Shown here: piece after piece, positions 8,165-16,848 of the stretch | How positions within the stretch are numbered: position 1 is the stretch's first letter | Layout of the letters: each line of letters begins with the position of its first letter | NCBI RefSeq assembly: GCF_027627475.1 | Contig: NZ_CP115484.1 | Span: forward strand, 1,177,501-1,241,500 | Reading direction: 5' to 3' | Source of the DNA: Paenibacillus sp. SYP-B4298 | Lineage (GTDB): Bacteria > Bacillota > Bacilli > Paenibacillales > Paenibacillaceae | Length of the DNA: 64,000 nt | Position numbers and translations under genes: made by a program | The notes under the pieces: generated by a model | What the model was told of the DNA's origin: nothing | What the model saw: the letters and a program-made list of their open reading frames with translations, nothing else | Databases searched by the model: none

Positions 8165-9997
8165 TTGAACATATTCCTGACTGGCGGGACGGGTTATATC
8201 GGTAGTCATATTCTTGCGGAGTTAATATCCAAGCATCACGACATTATTGTACTCGTGCGAAGTCTGGATCGCTTTCAACATACCCTCCGGCAGTTACATT
8301 TGACTGAGGCGCAACACGTTACTGCAGTAATAGGAGATTTGTCGAAACCGAAATTAGGGCTATCCGCGAACGATTACAACCGAGTACAAAATTCCGACAT
8401 CATCATTCATGCGGGCGGTCCCATGAATATTGAGTTAAGCCAGACTGAGGCCGAGCAAGCTTTTCTTAATCCTGCCATCGAATTGGCCGAACTTTCCGAA
8501 AAAATCCATATGAACAAAGGATTGAAGCAATTCATTCATGTTGTTGGCTATATGAGTCCATATAACGAGCAAAATGCTATTGACAATCTGGATGCCGTTC
8601 TTGAGGAAGCTCCCCCGTATGAGAAGATGAAATTTCAAGCGGATTCCTATATACGAAAAGCACTAAAACCGTTAGGCATTCCGCTGTCCACGGTTAATCC
8701 CAGCACCGTCATCGGCCATTCCTACTCGGGAATTACGGAGCAGATTGGCGGTCTTAGTATACTGGTAGATGCTGTGAGAAGGAATCTGATGCCACTCGTT
8801 CCAGGAGGCAAGGACTACTGGCTGCCGATGGTGCATATTGATCATGTCGCATCATTCATTGTTAACTTAGTGCAGACCAAGGAGCTTGCGAGTAATACGT
8901 ATTATTTGTTGGACCCCAAGCAGGATAGTCCGTCGATCCGTTCATTGATCAGGCAAATTGCGATCGAGATGCGAGTGGCGCCGCCTTTGGGCACAGTTCC
9001 GCTTGCTTTGTTGAAGTTTTTATTAAGACTTGGCATCGGCAAGCGATTGGGAATTCCCGAAGAGTCGATGAGTTTTCTCGTGAAATCGGAATTCCCGGTT
9101 GCCTCGAAGCTTGAACTTGAGCGCAAGAACGGGGCACAGACATCCGTTGTTCCGACCACGCTTCCTTACGTCATCGCTGATCTTGATTTCCGGTTAAGCC
9201 ACCCCTCATCCGAGCACCACGAAGGGTTCGTGCAACGCAGAAGATCCCAACTGATCTCGTTGGAAAAAGAGAATCCCGGTACACCGGTTATTTTCCTGCA
9301 CGGAACATTCAGCGGGTCCGACTGTTTCGTTCCCATCGCGAAACAATTGGATGATGTCAATACTTGGCTGGTGGACCTTCCCGGATTCGGTCATTCGCCG
9401 CGTCATCATCATCCTTCTCTGATGGACGGCTATGTAGAGGCTGTGGTCGAAATGATTCACGAGCTGAATCGCCCTGTTATTTTGATTGGTCATTCGTTCG
9501 GCGGACTTATCGCTGCTAAGGTCATGGAAAGAATGGAGCCGCAGATCAGGCAACTCTTGCTATTGCAGCCCGTACTGCATCCCATTCATGCCAAATATAA
9601 ATATGCAGGTGTTACCAGGTCGATTACAAAGCGTATATCTCGCTCCGCGTTCAGAAAAACACTGCTGAAAGCCAATGACTTTATCGCGGACGGCGAACGA
9701 CTGGATCACTACTCGAGCTACGTCATTGATGATCTGAGGTCAGCCCGCATTCGTTCTACCAATGCAATGGTCATGTCAGCGTTGACGCAAGCACAGTCAT
9801 TCGAGCTAAAGCCTGAATTATGGAATGCCCAAAAAGTGCGAATCCATTGGGGTGACCGGGATGCAGCACATCATATTCCAGAACGATTCAAGCACATCGA
9901 TACAACCTTCATCCCCTACGGTCATCAATACCCTTTGGAGGCTCCGCATCAGGTGGCTGAGTGGCTTCGTCAAGTTTTGGATCTTGAGTTGTCATAG
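8165..9997 (+). CDS. Fusion of NAD(P)-dependent SDR epimerase/reductase and alpha/beta hydrolase
   Basis: 610 residues. The TTG start is preceded by GAAAGG. Residues 1-330 are an extended SDR. The glycine-rich TGGTGYIGS at 6-14 binds NAD(P), and PYEKMK supplies the YxxxK pair near residue 157. The layout resembles thioester-reductase-like and male-sterility-type reductases. Residues about 350-610 are an alpha/beta hydrolase with the oxyanion segment VIFLHGTFSG, nucleophile motif GHSFGG, and a terminal histidine in YGHQYP. The two activities may act in sequence on one small molecule or acyl ester; substrate is unknown. The gene is alone after tetR and lies in the tRNA-Ala islet. Confidence 0.85.
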   Translation: MNIFLTGGTGYIGSHILAELISKHHDIIVLVRSLDRFQHTLRQLHLTEAQHVTAVIGDLSKPKLGLSANDYNRVQNSDIIIHAGGPMNIELSQTEAEQAFLNPAIELAELSEKIHMNKGLKQFIHVVGYMSPYNEQNAIDNLDAVLEEAPPYEKMKFQADSYIRKALKPLGIPLSTVNPSTVIGHSYSGITEQIGGLSILVDAVRRNLMPLVPGGKDYWLPMVHIDHVASFIVNLVQTKELASNTYYLLDPKQDSPSIRSLIRQIAIEMRVAPPLGTVPLALLKFLLRLGIGKRLGIPEESMSFLVKSEFPVASKLELERKNGAQTSVVPTTLPYVIADLDFRLSHPSSEHHEGFVQRRRSQLISLEKENPGTPVIFLHGTFSGSDCFVPIAKQLDDVNTWLVDLPGFGHSPRHHHPSLMDGYVEAVVEMIHELNRPVILIGHSFGGLIAAKVMERMEPQIRQLLLLQPVLHPIHAKYKYAGVTRSITKRISRSAFRKTLLKANDFIADGERLDHYSSYVIDDLRSARIRSTNAMVMSALTQAQSFELKPELWNAQKVRIHWGDRDAAHHIPERFKHIDTTFIPYGHQYPLEAPHQVAEWLRQVLDLELS

Positions 9998-10053
9998 AAG
10001 CATATTCTTCGGATGGCCATTCAATATGTCAAGTATAAATTCGATTGAAATTT

Positions 10054-10171
10054 GGGGCAGTGAAACTCGACCAATGCGGGAGAGCGCATCGTTGGCAGAG
10101 CAGAAGTCAACTGAATAATGATTGTATAGCGTGGGGGAGTAGCTCAGGTAGGAGAGCGCTTGCATGGCATG
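10054..10171 (+). pseudogene. Two decayed tRNA-Ala fragments
   Basis: The first (10054-10110) has GGGGC, a degraded D arm, then GGGAGAGCGCATCG and TTGGCAG, as in the tRNA at 6857. The second (10133-10171) reads like the 5' half of another Ala(GGC) isoform: an intact D arm, then CTTGC with ATGGCAT as anticodon loop, where pairing stops. Neither has a T arm or acceptor 3' strand, so neither is functional. Confidence 0.65.
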
Positions 10172-10444
10172 TTCTAGAAGAGGGAAACACGTAAGCTAAT
10201 CTGTCACGTAGCTGAAGTAGCTGTGGTTATTACTCGGATTCTTGATATCAGTAATTCAAGATTTATTCGATCAATTGTCCCTAAGGTCATCAATTAAAGA
10301 ATCAGTTAATTCAACAAACTTCCAAAGCTCTTGAAGATTCAAGTATAATATAAACTACGTATAGCTTTGGGGATTATTACGGTAACAATCCGGTAACACG
10401 CTAATAATGCCCCATTAACACCGAATACCAGAGATGACAAAGAT

Positions 10445-10484
10445 ATCCCAAAAGCCATACAAGATGTGGCTTTTGGGATGTTTT
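10445..10484 (+). terminator. Orphan Rho-independent terminator
   Basis: A 13-bp stem (ATCCCAAAAGCCA with TGGCTTTTGGGAT) is followed by GTTTT. No gene lies directly upstream on the plus strand, so it may belong to a deleted gene. Confidence 0.8.
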
Positions 10485-10503
10485 AATAACCAGAAATAAC
10501 AAG

Positions 10504-10663
10504 CGGCGGATACTGGCAGCGATGAGGTCAGGGGTTCGCCCGCACGGACGGAGCAAAGCGGAGCGGCGTACTGAATCTACCGCCAGGTTCTGCTTCGTCG
10601 GGGAGGCTTCGATAGCCAATTAGATCGGAATTCATACATCCCCGAGGCTCCATACTAAAAGGA
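10504..10663 (+). repeat. tRNA-Ala segment plus tRNA-associated repeat, copy B
   Basis: Positions 10513-10538 are identical over 26 bp to 6888-6913 of tRNA-Ala (anticodon loop to T loop). GGGGTTC then passes into repeat B (10531-10655), which ends in CATCCCCGAGGCTCCATAC. GGCTCCATACTAAAAGGA is present exactly here (10646-10663) and at the end of tRNA-Ala (6923-6940). These are direct repeats flanking a 3.6-kb islet. Confidence 0.7.
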
Positions 10664-10707
10664 GGGGCGTTCAGCAGTCAGTCTACACTGACTTTCTGGA
10701 CGCCCCT
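10663..10707 (-). terminator. Terminator of the first Rpn gene
   Basis: AGGGGCGTTCAG pairs with CTGGACGCCCCT, with an inner TCAGT/ACTGA stem. On the minus strand it is followed by TCCTTTTAG. It lies just past the stop of the leftward Rpn gene. Confidence 0.75.
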
Positions 10708-10714
10708 AAAGCAT

Positions 10715-11563
10715 TCAATGTGTTCGTTTCAGTTTGCTCAGTTGCTCGGTGGGAAGTCCCGTTAGCTCTGCTATAGTTGTAACGTCCATGCCTTTATCCA
10801 GCATGTTCTTCGCAACTTCTAGCTTTTCTTTAGAGCGGCCAATGGACTCGCCTTCTGCTCTAGCACCTTCCAACATAGACGCTTCGTCATGCAGTGCTTT
10901 TTGTCTTATCTCATACATGCGACGTGCTTCTGCATCTTGGCTTAGATATTCCAATGCGGTCATTGCTTTGCCCAGGGTTGGTTCGTTCACCTTCAACACC
11001 TCCCAGTTGGTTGTATCTTCGCTTTTCAGGAACAGCAGCCAGTTGAGCAGGCCGCCTTCATTTGGTATTATTTGTTCATTCAGCTTTGATAGTTCAATGA
11101 TGTGTATTTCAATATCATCTATTAACATTATGCCGCTGTGATCTTCGCGTAAATGGAAGACGTTATGATAACGCTCATTAGGCAAGATTGTGAAGTTGAG
11201 AATATTGATCGTCACACATTTCTTGAGCTTCTTGTAGGACTGTCCTTCTTCCAAATGTCCCGAATATTGCTTGCTCCAGTAGTACAGTGTGCGCTTCTCA
11301 TTATCGTACTTGTTGAATAATTGCATCTCCACGTTGATGAGCTTGCCCTCAGCCGTCTTGGCCTGAATGTCAAAGATGGATTGCTTGTCACGCGGTGAAT
11401 CCTTGTCCGTGTATGGGTTCATCAGGACGATCTCGGTCAGAGGCGGCTCCCCAGCTTCCATAAAGGTTCTGTTAAGGAAAGCCAACAAAATATCTTTATT
11501 CTCTTCGCTGCCGAAGATGCGTTTGAATACGAAATCAATCTTGGGGTCAAGCAGATCATGCAT
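10715..11563 (-). CDS. Rpn family recombination-promoting nuclease / PD-(D/E)XK transposase-like protein (paralogue 1)
   Basis: 282 residues from ATG 11563. That start is preferred over TTG 11578 because TTGGAG lies 9 bp upstream and the paralogue at 38640 aligns from this point. The N-terminal PD-(D/E)XK domain has DFVFKRIFG, then IFDIQAKTAEGKLINVEMQ, where D and the E-x-Q pair are the expected metal ligands. YYWSKQYSGHLEEGQSYKKL is typical of the PDDEXK_2/RpnA group. The C-terminus is a charged helix ending in a MIAELTGLP-like segment. Family members are nucleases linked to recA-independent recombination, often in several copies per genome. An extended -10 (TGGTATAAT) lies upstream at 11593-11601. 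Confidence 0.87.
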   Translation of the reverse strand: MHDLLDPKIDFVFKRIFGSEENKDILLAFLNRTFMEAGEPPLTEIVLMNPYTDKDSPRDKQSIFDIQAKTAEGKLINVEMQLFNKYDNEKRTLYYWSKQYSGHLEEGQSYKKLKKCVTINILNFTILPNERYHNVFHLREDHSGIMLIDDIEIHIIELSKLNEQIIPNEGGLLNWLLFLKSEDTTNWEVLKVNEPTLGKAMTALEYLSQDAEARRMYEIRQKALHDEASMLEGARAEGESIGRSKEKLEVAKNMLDKGMDVTTIAELTGLPTEQLSKLKRTH

Positions 11564-11672
11564 CCCAATCAACTCCAATCCTTATCATTGTTATTATACC
11601 ATGATTTCCAGGTCTATTGCATAGTGATGTGCTGCGCCTCTCATGGTCGCGTCTTCAAAGGAATAGGAAAGA

Positions 11673-11709
11673 GACACTCCCGGCTGGATATTGCCCAGCC
11701 AGAAGTGTC
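11673..11709 (-). terminator. Terminator of the SLH-esterase gene
   Basis: GACACT-GGCTGG (11673-11687) pairs with CCAGCC-AGTGTC (11695-11709) around a 3x3 internal loop. TCTTTCC follows on the minus strand. Confidence 0.65.
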
Positions 11710-11731
11710 CGACATTCTTCTGTATACGCTT

Positions 11732-14700
11732 TTACTTAGCCAGATGTTCGACGAAGCGTACAAAGCTGCTGGCTGCCTCGCCGCGGGTGACGGTGGCCTT
11801 GGGAGCCAAGAAATTGTCCGGCTCCGGCTTGCCGAATCCAATGCCGATGCCTGGCAGCGCCTGAACGGCCTTCAACGCCCATGAGCTGATCTCACCCTCG
11901 TCCGCGAAGGACATAGGGTCGCTTTCAGCTATCTCATAGCCCTTGTGCTTCATGTAGTTGAACAGGATCACCAGCATCTGTTCGCGAGTCATCGGTGAAT
12001 GGGGGGCAAACAGGTCTGCGTTCATACCGTTGACGATGCCATGTTCAGCCGCCCATTCGATTGCCGCCGTGTACCATTGCCCGTCCGTCACATCGCTAAA
12101 GCGGGAGCTCGTGTAGCCGGAGAGGTCTACGTTCTCCAGATTGGCCAGTACCTGCACGAACATTGCGCGCGTCATGGAGGCGCCCGGTGAGAAGGTCGTG
12201 GATGTCGTGCCGTTGAACAGACCGTATGTGTAGGCGAGGTTTACGTGGTTGTACAACGAGCTGTCCTTGGTGACATCCCTAAAAGGAATGCCCGACTTCA
12301 CGAGGAAGCCCAGCGGGGTGTCGTTATCAACCGCAAGCTCCGTACCCTCATGGATGTTCAGCGACATGCCGTTGTCTAAGCGGGCTCTCGCGCCGCCAGA
12401 TCCTACCACAATCGCGCCGTTGCTCTGTATCTTCGATCCGCCGCGGATATCCACCTGGTTGCCGTTCGTCAGGCTCACATGTGCGTCTCCGCTGCCTACT
12501 GTGATCGTACCATCGCCCGCGATCGTCGAGCCGCCCGGGAGGGTCACTGTGCTGTTGCCGCCAGGTAGTGTCACCTTGGCGCTCTTGTTCGCCGGAAGGG
12601 TTATCGTATCATTGGAGTCTATCGTTGTACCTTCGGGCGCCTTAATCTTCATGCCGCCCTTGGTCTCAATCTCGCCGCCGCCGGGCAGGGTGGTGGTACC
12701 GCCGTTATCTGTGAGCGCAGGCTTATCCTTCGGTGTATTCACTGTGTAGGGCGACTTCGACGCTCCAGCGTCTGTCCCGGTGCCTGTACTGCCTGTATTT
12801 CCCGTACTGTCGGTGTTGCCTGTATTGCTGGTGTTGCTGCCAGAAGGATAATACATCGGCGGCGTCGTCGGTGTCGCCGTCGCACTCCTCTCCGCGCTGT
12901 CGCCCTTCGCATTCATCGCAACGATCTTGAAGGTATAGCCTTGGCCGTTTGTCAGGTTCTTGAAGGTATATCCGGTTGCCGTCGCACCCAGTGTGACGGG
13001 CGCCATGTCGCCATACGAGATCTTGTAGCCCAATATCGCGCTGCCACCGTCGTCAGTCGGAGCCGTCCAGCTCAATGTGACCTGTCTGTTGCCTGAGGTC
13101 GCCTTGAAGCCGACCGGAGCACCCGGCACGTCCGGTTTTCTCTGCGCGAACATCCAATCAAAGACGTCTGTGTAGTCATTATTCCAAGCCGGCAGGCTGG
13201 AGGATTGCGCCGTGGGAGCGATGCTCCAGGTTCCCATAGTTATCTGGTTGTAAAGAACCGCCGCTTCAACTTCGTGCGCGATATAATCCGCCAGGGCAGG
13301 TGTGTTGGCCGGATTCGGTCTCTGACTCGGCTGGTCAAATTGATTATAGGGCCACGTAAGCGCCTCATTGCTCTCAAAGCGCGAAGCCCTCGCGTTGGTC
13401 ATTTTCGGCATATTGGTGTTGATGAAGTTAGTGAGGTTCGTCTGGTATATGCCAACGTTATGAGCATTGATAAACATCCAGTAGGCCAGGTTGCTGTGAA
13501 GAGCGTTGGTGCTCGCATTCGGCGAGCCGCTCACCGGGGACATCGGCGCGGCGGCTGCGAAGAAGCCGGGGTAGGTGTTAACTAAGGTGTTCGTATACTG
13601 GCCGCCCCAAGAGAAGCCCGCTGCGTATATACGATTCGGGTTGACTGCGCCGCTGGCTACCAGTTCGTCTATAACTCTTTTAACATTGTCTGTGGAAGGC
13701 GTAGATGTGCCATTATAGGAAATATTCAATATATGGCTGGCATATTTGGCAGGGTTTTCTTCCATTTTCTTCATCAGCGCAACGGAGCCGTTGGCGGATT
13801 TCATGGCCGCTTTTTGGTCTGTCGCTGAGCTTGTGCCGCCCCGTGACATGCCATGGGTATAGACATAGAGCGGCAAGCCTTGCACCACTTCACCGTTGTT
13901 ATCCTTGTGAAGATAGAGCGAGCGATTGACCGAATGGCCTGTAGGTGTTGTAAACTTGTCCAGGATCGGATTCACAACCTTTTCCTGTTCAAACACAATG
14001 TTGCGAAGCGGGCTCCCTTCAGTCAGCTTGATCTCGTCGTTTTGGACGAGGGTGTAAACCTGCTTGGTCGAGTTACTGTTGCCATCCAGCGTTGTACTGC
14101 CGCCGCTTGCTGAATAAAACTCAGTCTCAACGACGATGTAACGGCCGCTTGCCAGTCCGTCCCGATAATCCGGTGAATGGTGTACCGTCCCCATATAGCC
14201 GCGTACCTTCGGTTCGTCATTGGCGTACACTCTTGTGATCTTGCGCGTCCCTTCCAAGGTGACTGCTTCGCCGTTCAGGGTCGTGTTCCTAGCGGACAAG
14301 GTAAACAAGCCCGGATGAAGCTCGGAGCCTACCGCCGCCTTTCCCTCGCCTAAGTCGATGATGACAGCCGTCGTGTACTCGCCTCTGGCGAAGTTATCAT
14401 TCCATACGATAAAGGGAAGCAGCCCGGCGTCCGGGTCGTTCTTGAATGTCGCGTGAATAGTATGGTCAGCCGTAATATTCGCAAGGGTATACGTGCCCGC
14501 AGATAGAGTCACACTCTCCCCGTCTACCGTTACCGTATCGACTATTTTGCCATGATCGGGAGTGAACGTAAATTCTCTGCTTGAGCCCTTATCTACTCTC
14601 AGAACATCGCCGGGCGGGTTCGGCGTTATCCGACCGCCCGGTCCTGCAGTGGCGGTAATTGAAAATCTGCTGTCCACTTCACTGGCTACAGTGAGCTGAA

Positions 14701-15343
14701 GACTGTCTGTAAATGAAGACGAGCTGCTATAACCCGCGTCCGGGTCTCCGAAGCAGGAAACGACTTCATAGCGGTCACCGCCCTTTTCCGTCGAGTTATT
14801 GATATAGACGTCAAAGGTAAGCTTGCCCTCCTCCAAGTTCAACGTTCTTTTGGGTATTCTCATCTCCACAATATATCCGCTCTCCGTGATCTGGGTCCAT
14901 GCTGCTCTGCCCGGAGCGGCCTGCCCTGAGAATACGCCCGTTGCGCTGACGCGCCATTGGTTGGAGCCTCCGCTTCCAGTGCCGACATAGAACTCCAGGC
15001 TGTCGTACTGGTGATTATCGCCAGCTCCCTGATACAGATTACTGTCATTGACAGCTACGCGGGCATACAGGTAGTCATGATCCCAGAGGATTCTGGCTGT
15101 TCCCGTGGCATGAGGTCTGGGGTCGGCGGGCACCGTGCTTTTGTTGATGAGATGCTCCATTGTCTGTTTCCAGAGTGGATCGTTTGAGCCGAGCTCGGGC
15201 GTTCCAAACATGGCGGTTGGTGTTTCATTCGCGTCTGCATTCTCGATGTTGTCCGTGCCTTGGGCATAGCTTGCAGGCATTGAATGCGCTACCATTACTA
15301 AGCAGCAGAGGAACGCGAGCATTCTGATCAATCGTTTTCGCAT
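11732..15343 (-). CDS. SLH-anchored modular esterase (CBM9-like, esterase, FN3, three SLH)
   Basis: 1203 residues from ATG 15343, chosen because AAGGAGG lies 11 bp upstream; a longer frame to 15427 has no ribosome site and would bury the signal peptide. Order: signal peptide (1-28, ending SYA-Q), CBM9-like domain (35-205), a bacterial repeat-like Ig domain (205-300), and an alpha/beta hydrolase (about 340-740) with AAGFSWGGQY (nucleophile near S577). An FN3 domain follows (740-830), then a Ser/Thr/Gly/Asn linker, a Gly/Thr-rich beta-repeat stretch with LPGG and GDG units (850-1000), and three SLH domains (1010-1203). The SLH domains tie it to wall polymers. The hydrolase resembles secreted polyhydroxybutyrate or feruloyl esterases; substrate unknown. 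Confidence 0.85.
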   Translation of the reverse strand: MRKRLIRMLAFLCCLVMVAHSMPASYAQGTDNIENADANETPTAMFGTPELGSNDPLWKQTMEHLINKSTVPADPRPHATGTARILWDHDYLYARVAVNDSNLYQGAGDNHQYDSLEFYVGTGSGGSNQWRVSATGVFSGQAAPGRAAWTQITESGYIVEMRIPKRTLNLEEGKLTFDVYINNSTEKGGDRYEVVSCFGDPDAGYSSSSSFTDSLQLTVASEVDSRFSITATAGPGGRITPNPPGDVLRVDKGSSREFTFTPDHGKIVDTVTVDGESVTLSAGTYTLANITADHTIHATFKNDPDAGLLPFIVWNDNFARGEYTTAVIIDLGEGKAAVGSELHPGLFTLSARNTTLNGEAVTLEGTRKITRVYANDEPKVRGYMGTVHHSPDYRDGLASGRYIVVETEFYSASGGSTTLDGNSNSTKQVYTLVQNDEIKLTEGSPLRNIVFEQEKVVNPILDKFTTPTGHSVNRSLYLHKDNNGEVVQGLPLYVYTHGMSRGGTSSATDQKAAMKSANGSVALMKKMEENPAKYASHILNISYNGTSTPSTDNVKRVIDELVASGAVNPNRIYAAGFSWGGQYTNTLVNTYPGFFAAAAPMSPVSGSPNASTNALHSNLAYWMFINAHNVGIYQTNLTNFINTNMPKMTNARASRFESNEALTWPYNQFDQPSQRPNPANTPALADYIAHEVEAAVLYNQITMGTWSIAPTAQSSSLPAWNNDYTDVFDWMFAQRKPDVPGAPVGFKATSGNRQVTLSWTAPTDDGGSAILGYKISYGDMAPVTLGATATGYTFKNLTNGQGYTFKIVAMNAKGDSAERSATATPTTPPMYYPSGSNTSNTGNTDSTGNTGSTGTGTDAGASKSPYTVNTPKDKPALTDNGGTTTLPGGGEIETKGGMKIKAPEGTTIDSNDTITLPANKSAKVTLPGGNSTVTLPGGSTIAGDGTITVGSGDAHVSLTNGNQVDIRGGSKIQSNGAIVVGSGGARARLDNGMSLNIHEGTELAVDNDTPLGFLVKSGIPFRDVTKDSSLYNHVNLAYTYGLFNGTTSTTFSPGASMTRAMFVQVLANLENVDLSGYTSSRFSDVTDGQWYTAAIEWAAEHGIVNGMNADLFAPHSPMTREQMLVILFNYMKHKGYEIAESDPMSFADEGEISSWALKAVQALPGIGIGFGKPEPDNFLAPKATVTRGEAASSFVRFVEHLAK

Positions 15344-15567
15344 AAAATGAAAAGCCTCCTTGTTTTTCGATCCGGTGCACCTGCGGCTTGACCGGCATCG
15401 TAGTTGGACAGCTTGACAATAGGACAAGCGTCCAACTATATATATTATGTGTGTCGGGGGCTCAATCCTTTAATTTGGAAATCAAATTTGAGAAATTTTT
15501 GAAAATGATCATGATTCAATTTAATTTAACTAAATGCTGTTATTCAAATGCTCAACAATAGTCGTTG

Positions 15568-16098
15568 TTATTCAGAGGCATGTGCTTCTTGCCGTTCCTT
15601 GATTAGCGTGAACACATCGTCCATGTCGAGGGAGAACATAACGCTGTCGCTCGTTATCGGCTGGAAGTGGAATTCTAGCTTTTCTTTGCCGAATTGCCTC
15701 TCCAGCTCCGCCCATTGCTCTGTTGACAATAATAGAAATGCTAACGTATCGCTGCCCAGAGACGCCATAAACCATCGAATCTCATAATGGGGAGCGATCA
15801 TCTCCTGCATAGACCGAATGGCGCTGTCCCGATCCGTCTTATCATCGGCGAACGGAATCGTCAGCTTTCGATCCGCCGAGCTTAACACGATATCGACGCC
15901 CCTCGGTTTGTCGATCTCGATCATTTCGCACTTGATCTGGTGAGCTTCCGGCAGTTGATTGTTAAAGTATTGGATGACGTCCTCTTCATCTTCTCTCCAA
16001 TCCACCCAGATTAACGACTCATGCTCGACAAACTCCTCCAGAACGGCTTCATCGGACGAATGCTGTAAGACATGAATAATCGGTTGAAGTGTGCTCAT
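15568..16098 (-). CDS. Uncharacterised 176-residue protein
   Basis: The product is acidic, without signal peptide or membrane segment, so probably cytoplasmic. It begins MSTLQPIIHVLQ and contains WVDWREDEEDVIQYFNNQLP and a C-terminal FSLDMDDVFTLI. I do not recognise the family; the mix of alpha and beta stretches would suit a small soluble protein such as an immunity-type or SUKH-like fold, but no motif proves that. The start is ATG 16098, with AGGGATGGGAG upstream. It is a single gene between the SLH-esterase and degraded mobile DNA. Confidence 0.6.
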   Translation of the reverse strand: MSTLQPIIHVLQHSSDEAVLEEFVEHESLIWVDWREDEEDVIQYFNNQLPEAHQIKCEMIEIDKPRGVDIVLSSADRKLTIPFADDKTDRDSAIRSMQEMIAPHYEIRWFMASLGSDTLAFLLLSTEQWAELERQFGKEKLEFHFQPITSDSVMFSLDMDDVFTLIKERQEAHASE

Positions 16099-16298
16099 AC
16101 TCCCATCCCTAATTCAAGTTGATCTATGTTCTATATTATCCTATAAGATCGGCATTCCCAAATAGGGCAGCGGATACACTTCCTCTGCGGGAATCGGGCT
16201 ATAAGCCTAGGACGATTCCCCTTAATTACGCATCAAGCTCTCATACGAATACCGCGGAAAGTGTTCAACATACGGAAATCGGGATGCATCGCAGCCCA

Positions 16299-16414
16299 TC
16301 ACACCTCAGGGAGATTTTCGCGCAGCAGCTTCTCGATCCCGCGGCAGGAGTAAACCTTTTGCGAGTAGCCATAGAGGATCGCCTTCAGCATGGCCATATA
16401 ATCCGTAGCTAGAG
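16299..16414 (-). pseudogene. Transposase fragment, IS1182-like
   Basis: The minus strand reads ALATDY followed by MAMLKAILYGYSQKVYSCRG, then IEKLLRENLPEV and a stop. This matches the conserved N-terminal block of IS1182-type transposases (LKAILYGYSQ-x-YSSRKIEKALRE). Only about 38 codons remain and no terminal repeats were found. Confidence 0.65.
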
Positions 16415-16455
16415 CTTGCTTTCAAATGATAGCTCTATTTTACAAGCCACTATTT

Positions 16456-16636
16456 TTTATTGTCCAACTAAGTGTAGCTTCCGTGACGGCGCTGCTTGAT
16501 TGGCTGGAGAAGCGAGGGTGGGCCTCACGCGAGCAGAACGACAAGGATCGCCGGATGATTCACACCTGAAGGCCGGCTGCAGCGGACGATAGAGGAGAGG
16601 GTAGGTAGGACGCTAAATTATATGGAAAAATATTAG
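16456..16636 (+). pseudogene. MarR family regulator remnant, frameshifted
   Basis: The plus strand reads LSVASVTALLDWLEKRGWAS then REQNDKDRRMIHT and stops at 16569. Stepping to the frame that starts at 16565 gives PEGRLQRTIEERVGRTLNYM. Together these are the recognition helix, wing and C-terminal helix of a MarR protein (expected DRR-x-x-x-LTPEGR). The N-terminal half is missing. Confidence 0.65.
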
Positions 16637-16781
16637 ATAGAAGGAATAATTGCTTACGGTGTCGAAATGTTCACGGAAATCTAGTAACGGCAAATGTAAG
16701 TATTCGGTATTGTTGGGCATGATCTGCAGGGAATAGATGATATATTAGTTGAAATAACGCTAAAGAATGGCTTTAAAAAAA

Positions 16782-16795
16782 TGAAAGCGTTTTAT
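16782..16795 (+). promoter_or_regulatory. cre-like site upstream of the YesM-type kinase
   Basis: TGAAAGCGTTTTAT matches the CcpA operator pattern TGNAANCGNWNNCA except at the last two bases. The same 13-base core, TGAAAGCGTTTTA, is found at 23715 and 56958. Confidence 0.55.
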
Positions 16796-16848
16796 ATTTG
16801 ACGCTGTATTCGCTGAGTCTATCGCAGTCTGGAAGAGAGGTATCGTGC

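Larger units (their letters stand above)
9998..10714. other. Gene-poor right end of the tRNA-Ala islet
   Basis: No credible gene is seen. The stretch holds two decayed tRNA-Ala 5' halves (10054-10110 and 10133-10171), an orphan terminator (10445-10484), a third tRNA segment fused to repeat copy B (10504-10655), and the terminator of the leftward Rpn gene. It looks like a scar of repeated integration and loss. Confidence 0.6.
16099..16848. other. Intergenic region with transposase and MarR remnants
   Basis: No intact gene. The stretch holds a leftward transposase fragment (16299-16414), a rightward frameshifted MarR fragment (16456-16636), and, at its right end, the cre-like site and ribosome site of the YesM-type kinase gene. 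Confidence 0.6.

Noticed and set aside
10054-10171. Functional tRNA genes
   Set aside because: Only 5' halves remain; neither has a T arm or a matching acceptor strand.
16119-16412. 97-codon plus-strand open frame
   Set aside because: It is the antisense shadow of the transposase remnant and has no ribosome site.
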